Assembly: GCA_022702705.1 (NCBI GenBank)
Contig: CM040429.1
Location: forward strand, 4,332,073-4,396,072
Reading direction: 5' to 3'
DNA: 64,000 bases
Source of the DNA: Papilionanthe hookeriana x Papilionanthe teres
Taxonomy: Eukaryota; Streptophyta; Magnoliopsida; Asparagales; Orchidaceae
Position numbers and translations under genes: made by a program
Shown: in pieces, positions 33,901 through 47,293 of the stretch
Layout of the letters: every line of letters begins with the position of its first letter
Numbering within the stretch: position 1 is the first letter of the stretch
The notes under the pieces: model-generated
What the model was told of the DNA's origin: nothing
What the model saw: the letters and a program-made list of their open reading frames with translations, nothing else
Databases searched by the model: none

Positions 33901-35700
33901 AATATGAGGGTGTTTCAAATCCCACACGAAGAGTCGATCGACACGGACATTGTTTGGGAAAGGATGTGATTCCATGCCAACAGAACCCATCGAAACTCGC
34001 GGCTGTGTGTCAATGGAACCGCCGATCCTTTCTCAAACAAGCGAGAGAATCGAAGGGATAATAATCATAGCTCTCAGACTCGGAGAAAATCGATTCGGAA
34101 TTCGACATTTAAATTGGGAGGAATTCGTGCAACTCCGTGCAGATGCGTGCTCGCCGAAAAGCTCGCAGTAGAGGTTTCGAAAATTCATAAGGTGCAGAGT
34201 TTTATTCAGCGTTGACTTTTATTCCGGATTCGGACCCGCTTAAGACAAGTGCAAGATCGAGTGCTTCGTAGAATAAGACGCGCTTCAAAACATCACAATG
34301 CGCAACATTTCGAGGTATCGTCCAACGATCGAAGGTACGTGCGAGAAAAACTCCCTTTAAGGTGCTATCGGAATCACATTCTTTCGAGTAACTATAAAGG
34401 TGTTTTATCTCTACGGATGTCATCGCCGAAGAGGACAAAACTCAGTAGCTTCGTTTCAGAAGAACTCACCATTCGATCCGTCAGCAGATTCTCAGAAAGG
34501 TTGTCAAGCTGACTGCGAGAAGTATTTCATGGCGTTTTCGAGTCAGTTCGAATCGTATCCGTAGAATCTTTCCGACATTCTTCGAAATAAGTCAAGTCAG
34601 ATTACGTCGGCGCCGAAAGACACGACTTCGTGGTCGAATTTCCATTAATTGCTAATAACGTCGTCGTTTCTTTAATTCTTTCTTTCTCGCCCAAGCTAGA
34701 TCCCAAAATTTCGTTCATGTGATCAAAAATATTTTTCACTCGTCCAAAGATATTTCGAGCCAATTAACGACCGACCAAAATGCATACAATCACTCGACTC
34801 TCTTCAAATCATAATATCTATGAAACTTTGGCGTAACCTTCCAAGCTTCATTAATCTGAGAAGACTAAGACACCAATTTTGATTATATGCTCATTTCAAG
34901 CCTTCTTCTCGTGAAAGATTCTTTTTTTATCGAGCTTTTCGCTTCTTTTTTTATCGATGATTACTATATCTAATCAAGACATGATTAAAGATTTTCAACG
35001 TCCTGATTGTGACACCAACTTTCGATCGTGTCCCCACCTCAAGCCTTCTCCTCGCAACACCTTTTTTTTTTTTCGCTTCATTTTGTTTTCCGAGAATTAT
35101 CGTATCCTGGCAAGACATATTTCGTTAACGATTTTCAATGTCAAAAACTCCCCAACTAATAATTCCGAAACGTCCCTTAATACGAATCCCGTGATATTAT
35201 AACTTTTTCGAAAGTCCTGACTCGACCACATACGCGAAAAATTAAAAGGCTCGTGATATCCCGAGTCAATTACTCGTATTTCAAGCACACTGCTTCATTC
35301 TGAAATCAACTTAGGACTCAGTCTGAATTCCTTAAAGTAAACAACTCAGTTATTAGGACATTAACTTGATTCTTCCCTGAAGTCGAAGTCTTAGCGAAAT
35401 ATCCAATTTTGAGCTTTCCAAATAACGAGCAATTTCGACAAAAACAAACTCTTTTTCTTCATCGTAATAGAAAAACTACGACAGTACCATCACCGATCAT
35501 ACTAAGCAACAAAAGTAGTACTACAAGAACTCAAAAAGCTGTCACGTCCGTTGTCGCTGCGTAGAAATCAATCAAGCAAACACATCGCCCGAAATCATAT
35601 CGATGGAACTTATTTCAAGTTCCTTTCAAATATTCATCGGATCGTTACGCTCCCATTTCTCAAGTTCTCCTCGAGCCGCCTCGAAGCCGCAAGCATTCAT
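33901..35700 (-). other. Non-coding internal part of element A
   Basis: It has the same length and order as 60,250-61,700 in element B. It includes the shared short frame at 34,202-34,438 (MSSSAMTSVEIKHLY) discussed in the findings. No pol domain is seen. Confidence 0.5.
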
Positions 35701-37900
35701 CTATGGCTGATGTCCAACGAACCCGCGGTATGGACAATATCTCGGATGTCCTTTCCGTCGACCTCCTCCGGTCTCTTTGCTACGGCAACCCGACTTCGGA
35801 TTCTTAATCGACCGCGAACATCTTCCTCGTCGCTTCATTTTTAAAAGAGTATATCCCGCTCGATCGATCAACCGTGGTCGGAACTTGCCTCTCATCCGTC
35901 CGGTAAGACGTCCGCCGAACCGATCGCCGTGCATTCCGACGAGGACGTCGGGAAGGTCCGCCGAGGTTGTTCGGCCCGTATTTGCAACTCGTCGCTTTCT
36001 CCCGTTAACCACCGCAATTGTTCCGCATTTCCTTTCATATGTCTTGGTCGTCCCGAACTTCTCGACATTCTCATATGAATCCATATGCTCGATTTCTTCC
36101 TGCGATCGCTAGCCTCGTCGAGTAACTTCTCGAAAGACTCGATCGGTGATTCCCTTAAGCATGAAAGCTATTGCCCATGGATGCTTTTGAGTAGGATCTC
36201 ATCGCATGATGTTTCAGAATCGAGGTTCGCACTTCATACTAAGGTTTCTCCACCGTAGGATGTACTCCACCAAAGTTTCATCCGGCTTCGCTTCTCTTCC
36301 ACAAGATCGCCTTTAGTGACGCGGTGTTAACCCCGACAAAACGCTCGACAAAAAGATTCTCCATTTCGCGAAAGTCTTCACCGAACCGTTCGATAAGTCC
36401 GCGTACTCGCCGAAGGCGATTCCCGAAAGATCGCTCACAAACCGTCGGAGCAAGCAGCCGCATCACTACCCCCCGCGTCGCAAGAACTTGCTCGAAAGTG
36501 TGCAACGTGCCGTCGAGGGTTTCCGGCCTCGTCGAAAGTCCCGAACAAAGCGTGGTACGAAACCTCGGGGTATGGGACGACATCGAACTCCTCCGGTAAG
36601 GTCGACCCTTCGAAATCGACGCGTCCCCTTTCAATCGGGCTAAGGCTTCTTTTACCCGCCGTTCGACCAACCGCTTAACGTCTTTTCTCGGCACCATATT
36701 CGAGTCGAATCTTCTTCGCGGCACATCTCGGTTGCGGTAAGTCGACTTCTCTTCTTTCGTCTGCAGAATACGACCAATCTCCCGCCGGTTCATTTCGGAG
36801 ACGCCACTCGCCGCGAGTGCGACCGTCCTCGCGCCGCAACCATGATGACCGTCATTACTTCGATCTTCTTCTCGAGGCGGTTAATAATTTCATCTTTTGC
36901 TCGGAGGCCCTTCGCCACTCATCCGCCGCGTCCTCCTCACGAAGAGGAGTGTCGCTCGCGGCTAACATGTCTCGGGTCTCAATGACGTTGATTTCGCGAA
37001 CCCGTCCTCCCCGTAGCTTGTTAGGTTGTAATCTTCATCTTCAAAGTCTTCTTTCCGATCTTCGCACGCCGTGCAATGTCGCCTAAGCTTTTCCATACGG
37101 ACTCAATCGACTTTCCTTCGATAGCCTTTAAGATCGGCTGGAGGTCTTCGAGAAACATCATTTATTTTCTCGAGCATCGGCGTCATGCAGAGCTAATCGA
37201 ATCACACAAAATCATATTTATAGAACCCTTTTCAGTGTTCTTTTAAATACTCATTCATGATCGTTAAGTTTCCGCTTCGAAATTCTTCTCATGCCAATCC
37301 TCGGCTCGGCTAGCTTTTCATGGTGCGCCGAGCAACCGGTGGTATGGACAAGATCGAGGATGATCTTTCGCCGGCCTCCTCCGGCTTCTTCGGCTCCGGT
37401 AGCTCGAATTCCGGCCTCTTTATCAAGTAACGGAACATCCGCGACACCGACTCCTCTTCGAACGAGTACACCTCGCTTAATCGTTGATTCATTGTCGACC
37501 TCGTCTCCCATCTATCCGGTATGGTCTCAATCGGAACGATCGCTCATCGACCGCTGCGGTTGTTGCCGCGGCCGATTGATCTTCGAATTCCCCGATTGCG
37601 TTTCCATTCCCGTGCCTTTGTCATCCGCACGGACTTCGAATCGACTCACTTCGAACTTAGGAGACGCAGTAACACAAGCCTCGACCGACTCTTCCTCATG
37701 TAGAATACCCTTTACTTTCGGTTAGCGAGCGACCGGCACAATGAGTAGCGAATCCGACAAGAGGAGCGTAAACAGCCTCGTGAGTAGTCCCAAAAGCATC
37801 CGAGTTCTTTTCAATCCATTCTCTTCGGCATGGGAGTTTCTCAACAGCCTTTCAGTGTCAACATTACAATAGCTTACCGTACTTGCTCATTTCGAGCTTC
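35700..37900 (-). pseudogene. Element A gag-like region, broken, with two zinc-knuckle-like modules
   Basis: In transcription order there is a first module near 37,490-37,260 (RMFRYLIKRPEFELPEPKKP, then a CPYHR-like segment). The gag core follows at 36,790-36,280 (KDVKRLVERRVKEALARLKG, with SISKGRPY after it). A second module lies near 35,800-35,710 (KGHPRYCPYRGFVGHQ). Frames shift repeatedly. The layout matches element B at 58,190-60,240. Gag packages element RNA into particles; this copy cannot encode an intact one as sequenced. Confidence 0.7.
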
Positions 37901-38580
37901 GTCATCTCAATGTACCTACATCTCCGAACTTAGCTTCAACATCGTCGAACCTCGCCTCAAACTTAATGACCGACGGATCAGTAACTCATCTCTATCGACG
38001 GCGAACTCTACTCCGAGGCAAAAGAAAAGATCAACTTCAGCAAAGACATCATTCCCGACATTTAAAGAATTTCGGAAGTCAATAACGTCCCGTGTCTTGC
38101 AGCTTCAACTGAGCACTGCCTACCGCACTCGTACCGCAAACCGGCAATTCTCTTATTCCGTTTCGTGTTTTCACCTTATTTTATCTTTATCGTTCATTTA
38201 ATTTCGTGATTTAAACGAAGGTAAAAGAGCAGAGATTTGGTTTAATTTGCCGATAACAAATCAAACCCGGCAAACACGGAGTGAAAGGGAAATTCAGGAC
38301 CCAGTCCTGAGCCGAATTCGCAGCGCACCTCGTGCACAACACACCTATTGGGGGTCTGACCCCGCAAAATCAAAAGAAAACCCTAAAGATTCCCGAACCA
38401 CGCTGTTTAAAGGTGATTAAACATACTCGCTCGAAATCCGAGAGAGCTGATCGTGTTCGCCAAGAAAGAATGAGCAAAGCAAGCCTAATCTGAAGAATGA
38501 CAATCCGGACCACGAGGACACTTGACACATCGTTGACGTGCGAAGATGAAACCTCGATTTAATTCGAGAAGCAGTAGCTA

Positions 38581-38598
38581 TCTCCCGCCGTAGTCGCC
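38581..38598 (-). promoter_or_regulatory. Element A primer-binding site, degenerate
   Basis: The minus-strand GGCGACTACGGCGGGAGA starts five bases inside the 5' LTR edge. It corresponds to GGCGACTCCGCTGGGGAA in element B. Confidence 0.65.
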
Positions 38599-38603
38599 GA
38601 AGT

Positions 38604-41600
38604 TGCTCGCCGCTTAAAGTGAGCGGCTTCGAGGATTTAATTTAATTTATATATATGTATCGATTTTCGAAAATAAAATTTTAAGTTTTAAAATATGAGA
38701 ACGAGAGCGACGTGATCTCATTCGTGTTAGCTTAGATTTAAACGAGCGTAATATCGCGAGTAACGCATCTATTCCGAAGCACGTACACCCTATTCGACAA
38801 TCTCGCTCGATCAAATAAACCATAAAATTCATGACATCCGTTCGATCTCGCGAACCTTTATGCGTGATCGACAAATTCCCTATTTAATACAAAATAATTA
38901 AATAGTGTTTATATTATCTCGGCCTTAAAACTCCCTATAGTGCAGTTCCATACGCTTAATTACCCCTCAAACGACCGAAGCTCACTCGGCAGAACTCTCG
39001 ATTTAGATCGCGGGTTTCTATCTTCACGAATTCAAAAGTGAGGTTTTCAACGAAATGAGAGTAGTAGAGAAATCCAATAGTGAAACGTACAAAGACGAAC
39101 AATTATTTCTGAGTCAAAGAATAAGAGCAGGGGATGTCACAGCATCTCGAGGAGGACCTCGAGACGTCCCGTACTATCCTATGGCCGGCTTTAAATTTTG
39201 AAGTGGATTTATTTTAATTTCAATCCCGCAAATTAATTATAGAATTACGTTCGCATAACGTCCCGATTACGCAAACTACCCGAAAAACATGAGGGCTTAC
39301 GTCAGTATCGGACGACAACATCTAGAACCCAAGCCGAGTTAGTGCTTATATCGCACAAGAGGGCCGTGCAGCGCCTAAAAGAAAGCGCTGAGAGTTTATG
39401 TCGCACTGGACTGACTACACTCGAATCCTAAGGCGTCATATTTAGCTCTAAAGAAAGTGGCCATTGACGTAAGATGGCTACATAGCCGACCTCACCGTGC
39501 TCCAAGCTCCACGTCAGTAGCAAGGACGCAGATTAAGTTAAAGTCTTAAGTTAAAGTGAGTACGCAAATCGTTTATTTCGTTTTTATTATCATTTTATCA
39601 TAATAATAGCATGAGAATAATGATGACAGTAACAAAAGAAAGCAAGAAACGAAAGATGCTTATAATGAATAACATAAAACACCTATCACAAATGCAAGAT
39701 GCTGACTGCGATATAACATGCTACGACGAGTAAAACATGCTAGCAAGACGTATACCGAAAGAATACATCGACTAATATGAAAGATATGCCGAAAAGTAAG
39801 ATGCTAAACGTATGAACTGAAAGAAATGTCTAGCATCAGCATGAGAGATGTATCGAAAAGAAAAGCATGATAACAAGAAAGAAAGAAAGATCGCTGGTCA
39901 CAGAGTATCAGCATGCTCCGCTCATCCGCGGCGCACCGTTACTCATTTATTATTATTTTCATATTTTTCTTATTTCCGCGTAAGAGATCGCTACATGCAG
40001 AAAAACAAGAGTAAAGTAGCAAGGGTGAACCTCATCTTAACAGTGAGTACTACCAAGACGTACGAAAGTGAGCAAAGTGCGAAAACCTAACCGAAAAAAC
40101 AAAAGAAAGACGACGAAGAGCGAATAAAACCGCGAAAGAAAGCCGAGAATCGAGAAAGAAAAAGAACGTCCGTAAAAACTCCGAGAAAAGCTTCACGAAC
40201 GAAAAACAAAACGAAATCGTAGAAAACCGCAAAGAACACAGTGAAGAAACTCACAGATGTCCCGCTAAACTCACGACAAACCGTAAGAAGTCTACGAGGC
40301 ATCCTGAAGAAAAGACCAGAAGACAGCTAGTGTTTCTGACTCGTAGCCGCGCTAATATCCGAACTCGCAGTGCCGACTACTGGACCGACTTTCGTTGCAA
40401 GGCATGCCTAATCCGACTCGAATACCTAACCGTGACCTTTATAAATTTTCATACATTTCATTTTTGGTTCAGTATGCAAGTAAAGCTCGTAGTAAGCAGT
40501 CGCAGCAAGAAGTGATGTAGCTTTTATATTTTTCAAACATACGTATTTTTTTGTTTTAAAATATTTTTTAAATCCACATGCGTCGACTACCCTACTGTGA
40601 CTGTAACTACGAACATCCTGGGACCGCTCTGACAGTAGGAAACCCCAAGGACGGCGAATCTGCTCCGTGTTCCCGCTCTACTCTCTACGCAGTCTCCGAA
40701 GTCGTGCCACCATTCTACGCATTCTCGTAATTTTTCTTTATGCCTTATCGATGTCCCCACCGCACTTACAAGCACATCGATTGCCCCACATATAACCCAG
40801 CAGGGTGTTATGTGCACACCTACACGTCCCCCGTAGGTGCGTGCTTGAGCGCAAAACAAGCGCGAAAACTAGGACGAGAGGCCAAGGAAAGAAAGAGGAA
40901 AGCGGTTCACCTAACACAAATTCGTAAAAGAAAGCTGAACCTGATTTCCAATAATCAAAGCAAGTAAATCACCCTACACTTCCCGACCGTCCTCACATAT
41001 CCTGAAAAAGGACCTAAAGTGCATCACGACGCTCCTCGAGAGGATGAGTGACTAGACCCCAGTGAACACACCCCTTTCCCCAAACGATACCGTAAAAGCA
41101 CGACAAACAGTACAAAGACATCGACCAAGCTCCCGACTCTGACCACCGTCGGGATTCCTCCAAACTCCAAGTACCCACATCGATTTTCAATTCCCGAAAC
41201 ACAAATTCCCCGAGACGTTCTCCTACGGCTCTGGACTCAAGCTATAAGCAATAAGAGAATCCGCAAGCTTTCAACGCATAAGAAAGAGAACTGACATGCC
41301 CATAAGCTCACCAAACTAAGATCAATTTCACCAAATGAAACCTCCAAGAAGCATTTCAAATATCGTGCTCAATTTATTTCCCACATGTAAGCTAGGAAGC
41401 TCCTCCAAATTTCATTAAATCAATTTCGTAGACAAGCTGAAGAAAGAGCAGAAACCACCATCACAATAATCATCCCAATAAGCGCTCTCGGCCGTGGCTA
41501 AAAACAAGAGCAAAGGCTCACGACCAAGCCCCAACAAACTACCCATACTAATTCAAATTCATCACAAATGCATAGTGAATGAATCTATAAAGTAACCAAG

Positions 41601-42967
41601 CAATTCACCCCACCCATAAACTTAAAAGAAGCACAAACCCAAGCCCATGAGAGACCCAAACCCGAGCCATTCAAAGGCCGCACTCTGGGAGGCTGCAGAG
41701 AACAAGAGAGACCAAAACCGAGCCCCAACATCAAGTGCAAGGAAGCAACCGCAAAGAGCAACAGAAACAAAAACCGAGCCCCCAAATCAAGAGCAAGGGA
41801 GCAATCGCAAGAGCAAAGAAACGAAAACCGAACCCCCAAAGAGTAGATGCACAGTGAGCAGAACTGCAAAGAGCAGCAAAACAGAAAACCGAACCCCCAA
41901 ATCAAGTGCAAAGGGGCTAGCTGCACGTTTAAGATGAGGATACACATGAGGCTCCTCAAAATGAAATTATAACTTCCCTCTAGCATGCCATTTTGATAAA
42001 GAAAACCACAAGGAGCAAAGCCAAGCCCCCATACATACATATCAACGCTAAAAAAAAAGTTACTCGATGATTCGTGCTAGAAAGAAGGTGAGAAGAGGGG
42101 CTTAGAATGCATACCCCAACATGCTAGAAGAAATCAACACTTTGCTTCATAACATATTTTCCATGACTTAAATCATGTAAAAGAGAGAGGGAGGAGCCGA
42201 TGTCATGCCCTATTTCCACCTCTTTAAGCAAATAACCAATATTTCACATGGAACACGCTCAAAATCTCTACTCCTACTCATGCTTCAATCAATAAAGTAC
42301 TCCCAAACATCCATATGAGTCCATACTAGCATGCCACTATGTAAAAGAAGTAAGAAAACACCATTTTAAGCAATCAAGCAAGCCATTTCATGACACATAA
42401 ACATCCACCTACAATCGTAATAGGTAAAGCCGAACCAAAAGTAAGGCCACGGACACCCTGGGCCAAACCGAGAGGGAGAGAAAGGGAGGAAGAGAGTACC
42501 AGCTAGCGTAGAACACGCAGGAAAAGCAAAAGAAAATGAGGCTCCAATCCAACACCAACTTCTCAAGAGGAATCGGCCAACCAACCCTAAATTCATCAAA
42601 AAACGGGGCCTTTATAGGCAGAGGAGGGAAAGGAAAGCCGCTCCTTACCTGTAGAGTCGGACACAAGTGGGGAAAGGGTAGGAAGAAGGCGACAAAACGT
42701 CGCAGCCAAGAGCTGAAGCTCGGCAGCAGGAGCAGGGATCGAGCAGTAGATCACGCGAGGTGACCCTCGTGTAGGATAATACTCGAGAAGGTATGGGGAG
42801 AACCACGCGAGGCTCGAGAGAGCAACGGCTACAAGGAAGAGGCGCGAGGAAGAGGCTCGCTCGAGCGCGGGAGAAGCAGGGAACGGGAGCCTTCATCGAA
42901 CGAGCGAGAGAGGCAGCCAACCGATCGAATGGGTAGGGATTAGGGCTTAGGATAGAATAAATAAGTT

Positions 42968-43004
<37 letters not shown>

Positions 43005-43557
43005 AATTTTATTAAAATCAAGCCCAAAATCGCAATTTCCGCTCCGCACGCGATCCTCGCAAATTAAATATCAATTTTAGGTGGAACGACGTTCCGGACG
43101 CAACGGCGCAGCCCGTTTCGTCATCCGAGGCCGTTCGGCAACCTCGTCGACGATCGCGTCGAAAGTGCGTCAAATCCGACATTTTTCGAAATTCCGACTC
43201 GACGTCGCTCGTTCCGCATTCCGACCCCGATCTCGATCCGTCGCGGAGACTCGAATACGTCGAGGCCGCGGCTCGAGCGAATTTGCGCTCGTGCGCGCAA
43301 AACGTGCACGAGGCCATCCTCAGGTCCAAGTGGTCCCATAGAACTCAACTCGAGTCCTAACGCCAATTCCAACCTATCCGCCGTGAGCTAGTAGGTCGGA
43401 ATTTCGTCCGGTTTCCAAGAGTGTCGAAGTCGTTTCGAGCATTCTAAAAACGAGGTGGGCCCATTGCTAAGAATCTAAGATCGTCGGGGAAGCTCCTAAA
43501 GCTAGAACCCTAAATCCTAGGAGAAAAAACTAAACCTCGACAAAAGTGAGGTCAACA
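38604..43557 (-). repeat. Element A 5' LTR
   Basis: This is 4,954 bases and the partner of 27,491-32,399. The inner edge reads TGCTCGCCGCTTAAAG against TGTCGGCCGCTTAAAA in the other copy; the outer edge ends GTCAACA before the GCGTG duplication. Confidence 0.88.
42609..42616 (-). promoter_or_regulatory. LTR TATA box (element A 5' LTR, the active promoter position)
   Basis: The minus-strand TATAAAGG lies in CCTATAAAGGCCCCG, about 940 bases after the LTR start. U3 is therefore short, and about 4 kb of R-U5 would be transcribed before the primer-binding site. Confidence 0.6.
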
Positions 43558-43562
43558 GCGTG
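43558..43562. repeat. Target-site duplication of element A, right copy
   Basis: GCGTG is identical to 27,486-27,490. Confidence 0.85.
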
Positions 43563-43826
43563 CGCGTCAGAAGTAGAAAAATAGTGGTTAGTCGTTGACA
43601 TCGATAACTCAGCACAAACAGAGGTATGATGTCCAACACGCATCACATATTAACACATGCGACACGTGTCCAACAATTTTCGAACTTACCTATCACATGT
43701 CCAATTTAAAAAAAATAAAGAGAAATTTGGACTTGGGTGTCTTTAACAAATAAAAAGACTAATAAATGTGTAATAAAATGTTAGATTTTGATGATTTATG
43801 TTGTAACTTGTACCGAATAACTTATG
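43563..43826. other. Flanking DNA between element A and the truncated LINE
   Basis: Contains GTCCAACACGCATCAC and GACACGTGTCCAAC, wording typical of a common degenerate plant repeat. No gene is seen. Confidence 0.3.
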
Positions 43827-43844
43827 TTTATTTTTTATATAATA

Positions 43845-44549
43845 CAACAACAACAAAGCCTTAATCCCACTAAGTGGGTCGGCTACATGAATCCTTTTTC
43901 TCCATTGCTTCTTATTTAGTGTCATATTTTCATTTAATTCTAATAAATTAAGATCATTTTTTATACAATAAGCCCAAGTCTTCCTAGGTCTACCTCTTCC
44001 TTTCTTAACATAAGTCGAATCTAAAACATCTACTCTCCTAATCGGATCATCAAATGTCCGACGTTTAATGTGACCAAATCATCTAAGATGACTCTCTCTA
44101 ATTTTGTCTATCATTGGAGCTGCACCAACCCTATCACGGATATATTCATTTTGCATTTTGTCTATAAGTGTAAAGCCACTCATCCACCAAATCATTCTCA
44201 TCTCGGCAATACTTAACTTAGTATTATGATTCTCTTTCAAAGGCCAACATTCAGCACCATAGAGAATTGCAAGTCTCACCATCATCTTATAAAATTTTCC
44301 TTTCAGTCAAAGCGGTACTTTCCTATCACATAATAGGCCCGAAACATTCCTCCACTTCAACCAACCAACTTGAATTCTACTATTAACATTCCCATCTATA
44401 TCATCACTTTAAACAATAGACCCGAGATATCTAAATCATTCACATCTTTTAATAATTTGATCATTCAAAAATACACTTATGTTACTAGAGCTATTATTAC
44501 TAAAATTACATTCCATGTATTCAGTTTTAGTTCTACTCAAATGAAGGCC
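43845..44549 (-). mobile_element. 5'-truncated RTE-type LINE with perfect 18-bp target duplication
   Basis: On the minus strand 44,285-44,079 encodes the C-terminal end of an RTE reverse transcriptase: ILYGAECWPLKENH, EMRMIWWMSGFT, then VGAAPMIDKIRESHLR. The 3' tail is a TTG repeat (CAACAACAACAA on plus at 43,846). TTTATTTTTTATATAATA occurs at 43,827-43,844 and again at 44,550-44,567, the signature of target-primed insertion. The insert is about 705 bases. Confidence 0.9.
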
Positions 44550-44567
44550 TTTATTTTTTATATAATA

Positions 44568-45250
44568 TTTTAAAAAAATTTATTGAAGATCATAAATATT
44601 CAATTTTTTGTTAAAATTTGGCTACTTATTATTTGTTATTGCACTTAATATCTTTCATAATTTTTTTTCTAATATTTAGATTTATGTTTAATATGATAAT
44701 CATTTATAATTTATATTTTTAAAATATTAATATTTTTTCATCCTTATAATGTTAAGACTATTTATTTATTATTTCATGTCTACTTAATTTATGCGTTGGT
44801 GTGTGTGTGTGAATGCAATGTCAAACGTCTTCGTGTTCTATAGTTTAAAAATAGACATTTCATATATTCGTATCGTATCTGTATCCTCGTGTTCGTACTA
44901 ATTCGTCATAGTTCTTTTCATATAGAGATTTATTTATTTTGTACGGTGTTGAAAGTAATATTTAGTAAATCTAGCTAAAATCTTAAAACATTTCATTGAA
45001 TAACTCGTGTTGGTTTCCTTGATTTTATATTAGTTTTTTTTTAGCTTATGATTTTATTGTTGATAATGCTTTATTTAAGAAATGAAATGAACATATTATC
45101 ACTTATAAAAATGGATCTAATAAAGTATAAATTGATTATTTTCTTATGAGAAAAATATGTTGTTATTATAAAGATTTAAGATTATTCTATGTGAAAATTT
45201 TAGTACTCAAAATTCATTATTTGTTTTTATATTTTAAGATAAAGGGTTGG
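44568..45250. other. AT-rich DNA between the two LINEs
   Basis: No gene is seen. TCGTATCTGTATCCTCGTG-type wording at about 44,870-44,910 again resembles a degenerate dispersed repeat. Confidence 0.35.
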
Positions 45251-47293
45251 AAAATGAAAAATATAAAAAAATATTAACATAATATTAGATGGGGTGGCTT
45301 AAAAGATACAAATAATTTTTTTATGAGTAAATTTTAATATTTTATGATTTTCAATGTGCATGAAGAGGTTAATATAAAATTGCAAGTATTCTTAAGAAAG
45401 TTGTAGAATAAATTCTTGGAGATCAGCAGGAAAAATTCTTATGTATAAAATTAGTTAATGGTGGAATAATAATGTGCAATAAAAAATAAAAAAATAAATT
45501 ATTATAAAAATGGCTTTAGATATAAAAGCTTGAAAATTCAAAAAAATATAAGGTGGTCTATAGGGAGTTGAATAGAATAATTTGTAATGCTAAGAATTTT
45601 AGTTTTAATGATCTTTATACCAAGTTATATACTAAAGGAGTAATATTTATATAATCGTAAACTAGCCAAATAAAGAAATAAAAAAGTAAAGATTTAGTTC
45701 AAATAAAATGTATTAAGAATTAAAATTAAAAAAAATAATTTTCTTAGATGAGGATATTCAACATAGATAAGTAAAATATTTTGATAAACCTTTTAATGAA
45801 GATTGCAAAATATGATTTACTTTAGTGATTTTAATATTTTAAATAATAATACATTTTTTATTTTCATCGTTGCATTAGTAAAATAGAAATTGAAAGGTCT
45901 TTAGACGAAAAAAAAGTGTAAAAAATTGTAGGATTTAATATTCCAATAGAAGTGTGGAAATGTTTAGGGGATCTTGAAATTTTTTGACTTACTAAACTTT
46001 TTAATATTATTTTTAAAACTCTAAGGAGTGGAGAAATAGTCCATTGATTCCTATTTTTAAGAATAAAGGCGAGGCATAAAAGTGTGTAAATTATAAATGA
46101 ATTAATTTGATGAGTCATACATTAAAGTTATGAGAGAGAATAATTGAACACATAACAATGCCGTACAAAAATTTCTCAAAATCAGTTTGGATTCATGCCA
46201 ACCAAATATACTATGGAAGCTATACATTTATTGAGAGATTTGATGTAGAAGTACAGATAGAGTAAGAAGGATCTACATATTATTCTCGTTGATTTAGAGA
46301 AGGTTTATGATAAGGTTTCAAGAGAAATACTTCAGAGAGTTCTAGAAAAGAAATGCGTTGATATTACTTGTATTAAGTCATTAAAGATATGCATACTAGA
46401 ACTATTACTTGTGTTCTAACACAAGATGGTTTGACCAAGTATTTTTTTATTTTAGTTGGATTGCATCAATGATCAACTTTATGCTCATATTTTTTGCTTT
46501 AGTTATGAATGTTCTTACTGGATATTTACAGGATGTACTTTGGTGTACATTTTTTGCTGATGATATCCTTCTTGTGGATAAGACTAAAGAGATATTTCAT
46601 GAAAAACTTGATTTATGGAGGCCATGTTTAGAATTTGATGGCTTTCATTTGATTAGATTTAAAATTGAGTACATGTAATGTAATTTAAGTAGTAGAAGAT
46701 CTAGTGGTGGAGTTGTAACAATTGGTGATTAAGTCACTAAATGGAGTGAACATTTTAGATATCTCAAGTCTCTTTTTTCATATTGATGGGGATGTTATTG
46801 GTTGAATTCAAGTTGGATAGTTGAAGTAGAGGAATGCATTGGCCCTATTGTATGATAGAAAAGTACCGCTTGGACTTAAAAGAAAAGCTTATAAGATGGT
46901 GGTGAGACCTGCAATGCTTTATGGGGCAAAATGTTGGCCATTAAAATAGAAGCATAAAATTAAGTGTTGTTAAGATCATAATGCTCAGGTGGATGAGTGA
47001 TTTTACACTTAGATTTGAATGCGAAATGAATATATTTATGAAAGAGTTGAAAAGTTCAAGTGATAGATAAGATTGGAAAGAGTCTTCTTAGATGGATTGT
47101 TCATATTAAATGCCGAGAGTAGATGTACTAGATTTGAGTTATATTGAGAAAGTAGAACTAAAAAAACTTGGACACATATAAAAAATATTCTTAATTTATT
47201 ATAATTAAATGAAAACATGACACTCAAATAAGACATAATGGAGAAAAAAGCTTCATGAAGCCGACCCCATTTAGTGGGATAAAGGTTTTTTGT
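45250..47293 (+). mobile_element. Decayed RTE-type LINE (plus strand), RT region to 3' end
   Basis: Frames joined across stops follow an RTE reverse transcriptase: SLDSCQPNILW and LHIILVDLEKVYDKVSREIL near 46,270-46,340. The catalytic FADDILLVDKTKE is at about 46,550-46,590, and MLYGAKCWPLK near 46,910. It ends AGCCGACCCCATTTAGTGGG then TTGTTG, the same 3' end as the minus-strand copy. Stops and frameshifts are frequent and the 5' endonuclease half is not recognisable. Confidence 0.82.

Larger units (their letters stand above)
27491..43557 (-). mobile_element. Element A: giant-LTR, gag-only LTR retrotransposon, structurally complete
   Basis: Total length is 16,067 bases: LTR 27,491-32,399, internal region 32,400-38,603, LTR 38,604-43,557. 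The LTR ends are TG..CA (TGTCGGCCGC and GTCAACA on the plus strand). The 5-bp duplication GCGTG flanks it. Transcription runs on the minus strand, shown by the primer-binding site next to the 38,604 LTR, the TATA boxes and the gag reading direction. The internal region holds broken gag-like frames and a tandem array, and no protease, reverse transcriptase, RNase H or integrase that I can recognise. LTR size, an arginine-type primer site and 3'-side tandem repeats point to the Tat/Ogre side of Ty3/gypsy (inference). It would need enzymes from an autonomous partner. Confidence 0.85.

Noticed and set aside
32889..33925. Repetitive frames on both strands resembling a repeat protein
   Set aside because: They follow the 61-bp tandem array of element A and are broken by its indels. 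The array differs completely in element B, so no protein is conserved.
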